12,750 bases of DNA from Ruminococcus sp. UBA3855 (GTDB lineage: Bacteria > Bacillota > Clostridia > Oscillospirales > Ruminococcaceae). Location of the stretch: NCBI GenBank assembly GCA_002392545.1, contig DGHF01000121.1, positions 1 through 12,750 on the forward strand. The letters are read 5' to 3'. A model generated the notes under the pieces. It was not told where the DNA came from and ran no database searches. It saw only the letters and a program-made list of their open reading frames with translations. Positions 6,020 through 12,750 of this stretch are shown here, piece after piece. The number at the start of each line of letters is the position of its first letter. Position 1 is the first letter of the stretch. The translations under genes and the position numbers were made by a program.

Positions 6020-7159
6020 TCAATCCTCTGGTGCTTTTTGTGAAAGCATTACGGAATATTTTTTTCGGAATTCCTCAAAAGTATCATTGTCAATTGCTTC
6101 ACGGATTTTTTCAGTCAGGGTATTATAAAAATACAGATTATGAATGACGGTCAGGCGACCTGCTAACATTTCCTGCGCTTTGAACAAATGCCGGACATAG
6201 GCACGGCTGAAATTTCGACAAGCCGGACAGTTGCATTCTTCGTCCATGGGGCGGGGGTCAGTCTGGTAGGTGAGATTTTTCATGTGGCGCATACCCTGCC
6301 ATGTGAAGATAGTCCCGTGTCTTGCGTTTCGTGTGGGCATGACACAATCAAACATATCAATTCCCCTTGCGACTGCTTCAATGATATTCGAGGGAGTCCC
6401 TACTCCCATCAAATAACGTGGTTTATTTTCGGGCATATGCGGTACGACTACATCAAGGATTCTGTACATATCCTCCGTTGGTTCGCCCACTGCAAGCCCT
6501 CCGACTGCATAACCGTCAAGGTCAAGCTCTCGAATTGCCTGCATATGTTCGACACGCAGTTTTTCAAAAGTACAGCCCTGATTGATGCCGAACAATAATT
6601 GCTGTGGGTTGATGGTATCCGGCTCATGGGAAAGCCGTTCCATTTCCTTTTGACAGCGTATCAGCCACCTTGTTGTACGCTCACAGGAGCGGGCGGAATA
6701 GTCGTATGGTGACGGATTTTCGACACATTCATCAAATGCCATTGCAATGGTTGAGGCAAGGTGTGACTGAATCTGCATACTGACTTCCGGTGAAATGAAT
6801 AAACGGCTTCCGTCAAGGTGAGACTGGAAATAAACACCCTCTTCCTTGATTTTCCGCAGTTTGGCAAGGGAAAAAACCTGAAATCCTCCACTGTCTGTCA
6901 ATATGGGTCTGTGCCAGTTCATGAACTTGTGCAGACCGCCCATTTTGTGAATCACGGTATCACTGGGTCTTAAATGCAGATGATAAGTATTACACAATTC
7001 AACCTGACATTTCAGGTCTACCAGTTCCGGAGAGGAAATGCCCCCCTTGATGGCTGCGGATGTGCCGACATTCATAAAGCATGGTGTCTGGAATGTTCCG
7101 TGAACGGTCTCCACCTTTCCACGTCTTGCAATGCCGTTTGTTTTCAGTAATGTATACAT
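6020..7159 (-). CDS. tgt: tRNA-guanine transglycosylase (queuine/preQ1 exchange)
   Basis: A 379-residue cytoplasmic enzyme that exchanges guanine-34 of GUN-anticodon tRNAs (Asp, Asn, His, Tyr) for the queuosine precursor preQ1. The residues equivalent to the E. coli catalytic set are present: Asp89 in LTDSGGFQVFS, Asp143 in AFDECVE, and nucleophile Asp271 in DMFDCVMPTRNARHG. The zinc ligands Cys309, Cys311, Cys314 (CNCPAC) and His340 are also in place. Length and start are normal; the ATG at 7159 has AAGGAG 10 nt upstream, and that site overlaps the TAA of the preceding gene. It is 18 bp downstream of the sensor-GGDEF gene and 20 bp upstream of mntP, so it is in the c-di-GMP operon rather than next to queA, yajC or queuosine-synthesis genes. 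Confidence 0.97.
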   Translation of the reverse strand: MYTLLKTNGIARRGKVETVHGTFQTPCFMNVGTSAAIKGGISSPELVDLKCQVELCNTYHLHLRPSDTVIHKMGGLHKFMNWHRPILTDSGGFQVFSLAKLRKIKEEGVYFQSHLDGSRLFISPEVSMQIQSHLASTIAMAFDECVENPSPYDYSARSCERTTRWLIRCQKEMERLSHEPDTINPQQLLFGINQGCTFEKLRVEHMQAIRELDLDGYAVGGLAVGEPTEDMYRILDVVVPHMPENKPRYLMGVGTPSNIIEAVARGIDMFDCVMPTRNARHGTIFTWQGMRHMKNLTYQTDPRPMDEECNCPACRNFSRAYVRHLFKAQEMLAGRLTVIHNLYFYNTLTEKIREAIDNDTFEEFRKKYSVMLSQKAPED

Positions 7160-7177
7160 ATGCTGAATTCTCCTTTT

Positions 7178-9469
7178 TTATGTTTTGTTTTCCTTGATAA
7201 TATAAATGCTTTTTCTTAATTTGTCAATATAATGCTCATCCTCAGCAACCACAAAGGCTTCGTCAAGGTCACGTTCTACCCCATACGGAATGCGCCCTAA
7301 TCCGATGCCGACCGAAATATTATAAGGCTTTCCGCTTTCTTCGTTGAGTTTCTGGAACAAATCAAGGATTTGTTTTTTCACCATATTGAGAGAAGTATGC
7401 CCGTTGAATGCAAAGCGGAATTCGTCACGGTTCGAACGAAAAATGAAACCCCTCTCTCCAATGTATTCATGAAGTAATTTCGTGACGAATTGAATGGTAT
7501 TGTCACCCTCTTCACGTCCAAAGCGTTCATTGATGATTTTCATGTGATTGATTGACACAATCCCGACAATAATATCTTCTTTCTGTTCGTCGTTGTTCAG
7601 ATGGAGACGGACATTATCAATAAATTCCTCTTCTGAATTGAAAATGCCGTCTTCTCCGGAAATGTCATCAGATTTTCTGTCTTTTCCGGAGTCAATTTTT
7701 TCTTCCAGATTCCTGACCATTTCTTCATTTTCACGGATGAGATACAATAATCTGACTGCAACCCCACAATGTTCCGAAATAAAGTTCGATTCTGTCAGTA
7801 TTTTCGGGGTCATATTGCAGATGAAAAAGCCGTAAATATATTCTTCGTAGTACAAAGGCAGGGCAATAAATACCTTGTTATTGCTGAAAGAATTGAGATT
7901 TGCAAAAAGCTCATGTTTCGGAACTCCCTGACGGTTATTAACCACAGTCCGTGCTTTTCCGTTATGGTAGAATAATTTCATGTTGAGAATATCCGGAAAA
8001 CGGAAACGCTCATGAATGAGGTGAATCCCTTTATTTTCCAGCAGGTACACAAAGGCATCTGTTGCGCCGAATAAATGCATATCACGGAAAATAAAAATCA
8101 AATCTTTATCTGTGCCGTGTTTGAAACGGATGCTTCTTTCGACAAATTGTTTGGTTCGGTCTTTCCGCTGATTTTCTTCAATGCATTTGGATTTACTTGC
8201 ATTGTTCAGGGAACGGATGACACACTCATCAATATAGTCACCGAGTTCCTGCATCCTGACACGATAGCGGAAACCCTCGCAGTCCCTGTTGATGTCGGCT
8301 TTGAGTTTCCGGAAATAGGAAAGGAAATATTCAATATCCGTATATTTCAGCGCACCATTGCTGAAAAAAATATCTACCAATCGACAAAGTTCTTCATAAT
8401 CAGAATCATCAATATACCTGTTTTCAAGAGCTGTAATAATCCGTTTGATGATTTCAAAAAAGCACCTCTTGAAATTGATTTCGTTTTCGTCGGGATGATA
8501 TTTATAAAATATCTCATTGAAAAGGAGGTCAAAATCCCACGATTTCAGAATCTGTAAGGAAGTTTTCTGTTTCAGGAAAGATTCTCTGACGATGGATGAC
8601 CTTGCTATCAATCTTGTGGGAATAACAATAGATTCCGCCGGTTCTTTGCGGATGAGTTTCAATAATAATTTCAGCGATTTGTCACACATATCATTCACAT
8701 CATGTCCCACAGTGGAAAGCTGGGGCTGTGCGTCAATTCCTTCTGCTGAATTGCCGTACCCCAATACTTTCACATCACGTCCGGCAGAAAGTCCCCTCTT
8801 TTTCAGTGCTTCATAAAAACGCAGTGCAATGACATCATGAAAACAAAATACGGCGTGCATATCGGGGTTTCGGTCGAGGAGCGTTTCAAATGCTTCCGGT
8901 TCGTGTTCACGGGAGATGGATTCTACAAAATAACGTTCTTCAAACGAAATACCATTTTCTTCCAGAATCGTTCTGTAAATATTTTTCCTGACAATTGAAT
9001 CTGTATCATGTTCCGCACCGCCAATCATACAGATTTTGGTACAGTGTTCCTTATGAATGAGATATTCCAGCCCCTCTTTCAGTCCGCTTTCAACGTCGAT
9101 ACTAACGGAAGGATAGCCGGAAATCGCCTTTTCCATCAGCACCGTGGGAATATCTTCATAAGCTTTCAGGAAGTCCCGAAATTTTTCTTTTGTTGTCATG
9201 CGCCCGATATTCCGGACAGCAATTAAAAGTCCGTCAATATTATGCTTGTCTGGCAGGTCAAAGAGGGTGTTATATTGATATTCCCATTGGTGGTATTCCG
9301 CCGTGTTGACTCTATGGAAAATGTGTTTCCCCGGAAATATCACGATGTTGATATTTTCCGTCTTGACGGCGTTCATCATTCCGTTGATAATCCGTGCCGT
9401 GCCGTTTTCCAGAGTATTCCCCACCAACAGCCCGATGGTCAGCCTTCTTTTTTTCTGTAAGTTTTCCAT
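7178..9469 (-). CDS. Sugar-binding-protein-like sensor with GAF-like region and degenerate GGDEF domain
   Basis: A 763-residue signalling protein. Residues about 9-298 form a LacI/RbsB-type ligand-binding fold (LTIGLLVGNTLENGT..., DGLLIAVRN, DVKVLGYGNSAEGIDAQPQLSTVGHDV), but there is no LacI DNA-binding headpiece and no signal peptide, so it is probably cytoplasmic. A helical linker (about 305-430), a GAF-like region (about 450-585) and a short coiled segment precede a C-terminal GGDEF fold (about 615-757). That domain is degenerate: the signature is SNRDEF (679-684), so both glycines are lost, and the usual DxDxFK metal-binding stretch reads SINHMK (639-644). I therefore expect no diguanylate cyclase activity; GTP binding or partner regulation is more likely. 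The ATG at 9469 follows GAGGGTG; the longer TTG start at 9484 is less likely. It lies 15 bp after the FIST-EAL gene. Confidence 0.85.
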   Translation of the reverse strand: MENLQKKRRLTIGLLVGNTLENGTARIINGMMNAVKTENINIVIFPGKHIFHRVNTAEYHQWEYQYNTLFDLPDKHNIDGLLIAVRNIGRMTTKEKFRDFLKAYEDIPTVLMEKAISGYPSVSIDVESGLKEGLEYLIHKEHCTKICMIGGAEHDTDSIVRKNIYRTILEENGISFEERYFVESISREHEPEAFETLLDRNPDMHAVFCFHDVIALRFYEALKKRGLSAGRDVKVLGYGNSAEGIDAQPQLSTVGHDVNDMCDKSLKLLLKLIRKEPAESIVIPTRLIARSSIVRESFLKQKTSLQILKSWDFDLLFNEIFYKYHPDENEINFKRCFFEIIKRIITALENRYIDDSDYEELCRLVDIFFSNGALKYTDIEYFLSYFRKLKADINRDCEGFRYRVRMQELGDYIDECVIRSLNNASKSKCIEENQRKDRTKQFVERSIRFKHGTDKDLIFIFRDMHLFGATDAFVYLLENKGIHLIHERFRFPDILNMKLFYHNGKARTVVNNRQGVPKHELFANLNSFSNNKVFIALPLYYEEYIYGFFICNMTPKILTESNFISEHCGVAVRLLYLIRENEEMVRNLEEKIDSGKDRKSDDISGEDGIFNSEEEFIDNVRLHLNNDEQKEDIIVGIVSINHMKIINERFGREEGDNTIQFVTKLLHEYIGERGFIFRSNRDEFRFAFNGHTSLNMVKKQILDLFQKLNEESGKPYNISVGIGLGRIPYGVERDLDEAFVVAEDEHYIDKLRKSIYIIKENKT

Positions 9470-9484
9470 GTTTCGCACCCTCAA

Positions 9485-12019
9485 TTATGACATCAATTCC
9501 GGAGCTGGTTTTGAAAACAGATACCCTTGGGAATAATCAATGCCGTATTTCATCAAAAGTTCCTGAATTTCCATATTTTCCACGAATTCCGCCACGATAC
9601 AGACGGCATTTCCTGTCTCTTGTTTCCAGTTGCTGATAATGGAAATCAGGTGTTCACACTTCTTGTCAGTAACACACCGCCGAACAATTGAACCGTCAAT
9701 TTTGATATAATCCAGATTCAAATTGATGATGTGCAATAAATTAGAGTAACCGCTTCCGAAATCGTCAAGCGACACCTTTCCGCCGAGTTCATGGATTCTG
9801 GATACAAAGTCATACATACTGTCATAGTCGTGAATATCCTCATCTTCCAGAATTTCGAAAATGAAATTTTCCGGATGTTTCGCAAAGGAAAGAAAATCAT
9901 ATATCACTTGAATGAATGTTTCATTTTTAATATCTCGGATTCCCAGATTCATGGAAACCCGAATTCCGTCCAAATCCTTGAAACGCTCAAAGACTTTGCA
10001 AATCATGATTCCTGAAATTTTCTCGTAGAGGTCACCGAATTCTCTTGCAATATCTAAAAACTGGTAAGGGAGATAAATTTTTCCGTCCTTGTCCCGAATT
10101 CTCATGAGTGCTTCATAATGGCTGATGATGCCTTTTTTGTTGTCATGGATTCCCTGATAAAAGGGAATGACATCATCATTCTGAATGACACTGTTGAGCA
10201 ATTTAATCATTTTGTATTTTTCACGATAGGCATTTTCATCCAGCATTTTCATGTTGGTTTTGTAGATAGCAAAATGAATTTTCTGCACCTGCATTTCAGA
10301 AATGGCGACATTGTAAATGTCCATGATGTTTTCAATGGTGCATCCGTCAATCAGACAGAGATAGGGAATTAAGGTCAGATTATCCATTTCCGTCCTTGGA
10401 ATGATATTCTGCAATTTCTTCATGTTGCATTCGAAATCCTGAAGGGTTTCCATGTAGGAGGGCGCACCGATTCCGATAGTCCATGTATTGATTTCATAGA
10501 TAAAATAATTATGGGCTTTTGCAGAATCCAGACAATCACGGATGAAACGCTGTCTTGCTAAGAAAACAGCTTCTTCCCCGAACACTGTTTTTATGAGGGA
10601 AATTTCAGCAATGTGTATCATGCAGATTCTGTCACAGCCCCTTAATTGAATATCACGCATCAGGCTTGACATATTGGAAATCTGGTCGAGTTCTTCATAC
10701 ATGAGCTTGCTTTCATAAAGCCTGACAATGCCTTCGATACTGTCAGAATGCGGAATGATATTATCATGCAGATGGTATTCAATTTCCGCTGTCATGAGGT
10801 ATTTCAGTAAGCGTTCATTGTCTTTGAAAAGTGTATCTGTATAGCGGAACGGATACGAATTCAAAGACTGTCGTTTTGGTCTCTCTCCCACTGCACAGAG
10901 GACAAAGGCACAGTTTGCAAATATATTCTTTCCGTCAGAATGGAGAATTTCTCCCTCTGTAATGCATCCGCAAATATTGGTATCTTCATAGGGGGACAAT
11001 TCCCATTTGATTGTATTCGGATAAAGGGAAGCCCTTGCACTGCATGAATAGGAAAAAATTGTTTCACAATATTCAAAGTTCTCAATATCTCGGAATAATT
11101 TCCGGTTATCGATTTCAATTTTCTTGTCGTAAATAAAAGCCCTGCGGACACTGCTTCCCTCTAAAACATTATGATTCGCACACAGTCTCTCAATCCCATT
11201 ATAGCAAGAATATCTGACAAAAATGGGAATTCCTTCTGCATGGGTATATACGTAGGGGAACAAATTGGAAAGCTCCAAATCATCTTTCAGCATAGAGCCG
11301 ACACTTTCATAAAAATACTGTGGGGCTGGATGGTGATTCAATTCAATAATACAGTCTCCGTCCGTTTTGTTGATGGAAATATCTGAACCGAACGATTCGA
11401 CACCTGTCGCATAAGATGCAATGCTGTGAAGTCGCTTCCCCTGAATGGATGCAAGAATCATTGCCTTTTCAGAATATTGTTCTTCATTAAAAATAAATCC
11501 GGACTGTTCAAACACTTCAAGGGAGGATTCCGGCATGTTGGCAAGCCCGCCAATCATTTTCACTTGCGGAAAAATTTCATTGCATTCGTTGATGAAGAAA
11601 TAGACATCTCTGTACATTCTTGTGACGAACGTCAGGAGGATGGAAGTGCGGTCTGTCGGGATGGTATGGCTGACACGCTGTGCAAGCAGTGCCGGCGCAA
11701 TGGGGAAATCATTTTCGTCATAGGTTTCCAGAATGGCGGTTTGGATTTGGCTTCCCCTCTCCATCTTGGTAATGGAAATGACACAATGGTCATACAAAGT
11801 TCTGCCTCTGTAGATAACCGCAGAGGTACTTGTTCCGAATATTTTTGCATTGGGTATCAGCGATTTCACAAACTTTGCAAGTTCCACCGCTTCTTCCTTT
11901 TTATGGATAGAAGTGTGAATTCTTACCAGTATGTCAGAAGTACAATCTTCCAGCTGGAGACGGTGAATCGATTCTTTCAGATTTCCGTTGGATAAGTACA
12001 GCATGTTCCATGTAATCAT
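9485..12019 (-). CDS. FIST sensor - EAL domain c-di-GMP phosphodiesterase
   Basis: An 844-residue cytoplasmic signalling protein. FIST_N (about 25-215) and FIST_C (about 230-375) form a sensor module thought to bind small ligands such as amino acids. A linker and a GGDEF-like fold without any recognisable signature (about 455-590; FIYEINTW at the motif position) follow, then an EAL domain (about 605-844). The EAL active site is complete: Glu636 (EALMR), Asn691, Glu722, Asp752-Asp753 (DDFGSG), Lys773, Glu811 and Gln831, with spacings close to those of RocR. Hydrolysis of c-di-GMP to pGpG is therefore expected. The ATG at 12019 has GAGGA 5-6 nt upstream; a GTG at 12031 would overlap that site. 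It is the first gene of a four-gene operon with a consensus promoter about 45 bp upstream. Confidence 0.9.
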   Translation of the reverse strand: MITWNMLYLSNGNLKESIHRLQLEDCTSDILVRIHTSIHKKEEAVELAKFVKSLIPNAKIFGTSTSAVIYRGRTLYDHCVISITKMERGSQIQTAILETYDENDFPIAPALLAQRVSHTIPTDRTSILLTFVTRMYRDVYFFINECNEIFPQVKMIGGLANMPESSLEVFEQSGFIFNEEQYSEKAMILASIQGKRLHSIASYATGVESFGSDISINKTDGDCIIELNHHPAPQYFYESVGSMLKDDLELSNLFPYVYTHAEGIPIFVRYSCYNGIERLCANHNVLEGSSVRRAFIYDKKIEIDNRKLFRDIENFEYCETIFSYSCSARASLYPNTIKWELSPYEDTNICGCITEGEILHSDGKNIFANCAFVLCAVGERPKRQSLNSYPFRYTDTLFKDNERLLKYLMTAEIEYHLHDNIIPHSDSIEGIVRLYESKLMYEELDQISNMSSLMRDIQLRGCDRICMIHIAEISLIKTVFGEEAVFLARQRFIRDCLDSAKAHNYFIYEINTWTIGIGAPSYMETLQDFECNMKKLQNIIPRTEMDNLTLIPYLCLIDGCTIENIMDIYNVAISEMQVQKIHFAIYKTNMKMLDENAYREKYKMIKLLNSVIQNDDVIPFYQGIHDNKKGIISHYEALMRIRDKDGKIYLPYQFLDIAREFGDLYEKISGIMICKVFERFKDLDGIRVSMNLGIRDIKNETFIQVIYDFLSFAKHPENFIFEILEDEDIHDYDSMYDFVSRIHELGGKVSLDDFGSGYSNLLHIINLNLDYIKIDGSIVRRCVTDKKCEHLISIISNWKQETGNAVCIVAEFVENMEIQELLMKYGIDYSQGYLFSKPAPELMS

Positions 12020-12064
12020 AATATTCCTCACTTTTTTGGGTATTGTTCAATGTGTTCTGATACT

Positions 12065-12093
12065 ATTATACCGAATACTTGCAAATGTGTCAA
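12065..12093 (-). promoter_or_regulatory. Main promoter of the FIST-EAL/sensor/tgt/mntP operon
   Basis: On the minus strand, perfect -35 TTGACA (12093-12088), 17-bp spacer and perfect -10 TATAAT (12070-12065). The start should be near 12058, leaving a leader of about 39 nt. A weak dyad ACTTG-N9-CAAGT (12077-12095) straddles the -35 and spacer. Confidence 0.85.
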
Positions 12094-12105
12094 GTCAGTA
12101 TTTTC

Positions 12106-12134
12106 ATTATAGCATATATAAGGATAAAAATCAA
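12106..12134 (-). promoter_or_regulatory. Possible second, upstream promoter of the same operon
   Basis: On the minus strand, TTGATT (12134-12129), 17-bp spacer and TATAAT (12111-12106) with an extended TG (ATGCTATAAT), 41 bp upstream of the main promoter. The -35 is a partial match; the extended -10 may compensate. Confidence 0.45.
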
Positions 12135-12209
12135 TATTTTTTTACCATGTTTTTGTATACATACCCTAAACATCATTTGTTTTTGCGTAGCTTATCGGCA
12201 CAATGCATA

Positions 12210-12238
12210 TTGACAAAAAAATGCTTTTGATGTATAAT
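12210..12238 (+). promoter_or_regulatory. Rightward consensus promoter, antisense to the 58-residue gene
   Basis: Perfect TTGACA (12210-12215), 17-bp spacer and perfect TATAAT (12233-12238), with a start near 12245. The first plus-strand gene downstream with a clear ribosome binding site is trmL at 12583, so the leader would be about 340 nt and antisense to the whole small minus-strand gene. It could instead make a short antisense RNA. Confidence 0.75.
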
Positions 12239-12264
12239 GAGATGTGAAAATCAATCGTGATATG

Positions 12265-12291
12265 AAAAGAAAGGAGCTGTATCACAGCCCC
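12265..12291 (-). terminator. Intrinsic terminator of the 58-residue gene
   Basis: On the minus strand, GGGGCTGT, loop GAT, ACAGCTCC (one G-U pair, otherwise perfect), followed by TTTCTTTT. It lies 37 bp past the stop codon of the small gene. The plus-strand orientation lacks a T-tract, so a rightward transcript should read through. Confidence 0.75.
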
Positions 12292-12328
12292 GAAAAAATT
12301 ATGATACTATCTGTCTGTTATCTATCTC

Positions 12329-12505
12329 TTATTTGACAGATGAGGTAATATCATCAAGGACAGAACCAGCAGCTTTCAGCATTTTTCCGGTGTGTCTCTT
12401 AATACTGCGCTTTTTCTTGTTGGCAGAATTGACCAGCATAAAGCAGGCAGTTCCTACACTCATACCGACAGAAATTCCCTTGATAATGGCATTCATATTG
12501 TTCAT
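12329..12505 (-). CDS. 58-residue single-pass membrane protein, unrecognised (YtxH-like layout)
   Basis: A short gene encoding MNNMNAIIKG...DDITSSVK. One hydrophobic, glycine-rich helix (about residues 7-27, ISVGMSVGTACFMLVNSA) is followed by a strongly basic stretch NKKKRSIKRHTGK (29-41) and an amphipathic C-terminus. That layout recalls small YtxH-like and related cell-envelope peptides of Clostridia, but I cannot name a family. It is supported as real by AAGGAG 9 nt before the ATG at 12505 and by a good intrinsic terminator just downstream. No convincing promoter of its own is visible between it and trmL. A consensus promoter on the opposite strand would make RNA antisense to it, so the possibility of antisense control, or even a type I toxin-like arrangement, is worth noting though unproven. 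Confidence 0.72.
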   Translation of the reverse strand: MNNMNAIIKGISVGMSVGTACFMLVNSANKKKRSIKRHTGKMLKAAGSVLDDITSSVK

Positions 12506-12582
12506 GAAAAATCACTCCTTTCCGAAATCAGTATGCCACTTATCAAGAAAAATTATTGATGGAAAAGATTGGAGTATTAACA

Positions 12583-12750
12583 ATGTCAAAACTGCATATC
12601 GTTTTAGCAGAACCGCAGATTCCGCAGAATACAGGAAACATTTCCCGAACTTGCGCCGTGACTGGTGCAGTTCTGCATCTCATAAAGCCATACGGCTTTA
12701 CCATCACAGACAAAAGCCTGAAAAGGGCGGGTCTGGATTACTGGGATAAA
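12583..12750 (+). CDS. trmL: tRNA (cytidine(34)-2'-O)-methyltransferase TrmL, N-terminal part (runs off right edge)
   Basis: The first 56 residues of a SPOUT-class (SpoU/TrmH-type) methyltransferase that 2'-O-methylates the wobble base of tRNA-Leu isoacceptors using S-adenosylmethionine. The start MSKLHIVLAEPQIPQNTGNISRTC matches the TrmL/YibK pattern of L-x-I-V-L-x-E-P-x-I-P-x-N-T-G-N-I-x-R-T-C, and HLIKPYGF...DKSLKRAGLDYW (32-54) is also diagnostic. The ATG at 12583 has GGAG 8 nt upstream; the in-frame ATG at 12559 has no ribosome binding site. The nearest plausible promoter is the consensus one at 12210-12238, which would give a long leader. The knotted C-terminal half is outside the window. 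Confidence 0.92.
   Translation, partial: MSKLHIVLAEPQIPQNTGNISRTCAVTGAVLHLIKPYGFTITDKSLKRAGLDYWDK

Larger units (their letters stand above)
12020..12328. other. Intergenic region with opposing promoters and a terminator
   Basis: This AT-rich 309-bp gap holds the leftward tandem promoters of the c-di-GMP operon (12065-12134), a rightward consensus promoter (12210-12238) and the leftward terminator of the 58-residue gene (12265-12291). A 24-codon plus-strand reading frame (12262-12336, MKRKELYHSP...) follows the rightward promoter but has no ribosome binding site. I do not call it a gene. Nothing else is recognisable. Confidence 0.7.

Noticed and set aside
8075..8557. A 160-codon plus-strand frame opposite the sensor-GGDEF gene
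   Set aside because: It is the complement of a supported coding region, with no ribosome binding site and no recognisable domain.
7178..9469. Reading the sensor-GGDEF protein as a LacI-family transcription factor
   Set aside because: The ligand-binding fold starts within about ten residues of the start, leaving no room for the DNA-binding headpiece.
11426..11995. A 189-codon plus-strand frame opposite the FIST-EAL gene
   Set aside because: It lies wholly antisense to a well-supported FIST domain, lacks a ribosome binding site and its product shows no recognisable family.
12309..12341. ATCTGTC-N19-GACAGAT as a terminator
   Set aside because: The loop is long, there is no T-tract and it overlaps the stop codon; the hairpin at 12273-12291 is far better.
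12333..12750. A 138-codon plus-strand frame across the right edge
   Set aside because: It is antisense to the 58-residue gene and out of frame with trmL, whose motifs are unmistakable.
1..12750. Frequent TTCCGG/TCCGGA hexamers as a possible uptake or repeat element
   Set aside because: They occur in different frames and contexts within coding DNA and fit common codon pairs; there are no conserved flanks.

Overview
The window looks like chromosome of an anaerobic, plant-fibre-degrading Firmicute, most plausibly a Ruminococcus-type member of the Oscillospiraceae. The reasons are AT-rich DNA, Firmicute-style AGGAGG ribosome binding sites, consensus sigma-A promoters, a secreted dockerin-bearing expansin (a cellulosome part) and several Clostridia-type membrane families. 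I see no rRNA, tRNA, CRISPR array, IS element or phage gene.

Left block (1-1302, minus strand): an expansin with an N-terminal dockerin, followed after 12 bp by the start of an EF-G/TetM-like GTPase that runs off the left edge. A strong promoter (1345-1374) drives them leftward. A second strong promoter (1434-1462) diverges from it.

Middle block (1496-5522, plus strand): six closely spaced genes. They are a DUF2975 membrane protein, a YozG-like XRE regulator, a DUF2809 membrane protein, a DUF4153/DUF4173 polytopic membrane protein, a TIGR01212 (YtqA/YhcC-like) radical SAM protein and a small unrecognised membrane protein. A perfect dyad lies on the promoter -10 and could be the XRE regulator's operator. 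The last gene overlaps the convergent mntP by 78 bp.

Right block (5445-12019, minus strand): a four-gene operon with gaps of only 15-20 bp. From its promoters it reads FIST-EAL c-di-GMP phosphodiesterase, sugar-binding-protein-like sensor with a degenerate GGDEF domain, tgt (queuosine tRNA modification) and mntP (Mn2+ export). The two signalling proteins look like a matched pair. The EAL site has every catalytic residue, while both GGDEF regions have lost theirs, so the module appears built to sense extracellular-type ligands and degrade c-di-GMP rather than make it.

Right edge (12020-12750): an intergenic region with a perfect-consensus rightward promoter, a minus-strand terminator, a 58-residue minus-strand membrane peptide gene, and the start of trmL on the plus strand. 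The rightward promoter's transcript would be antisense to the small gene before reaching trmL.

Functions are assigned by recognising motifs and remembered family sequences; no database search was run.
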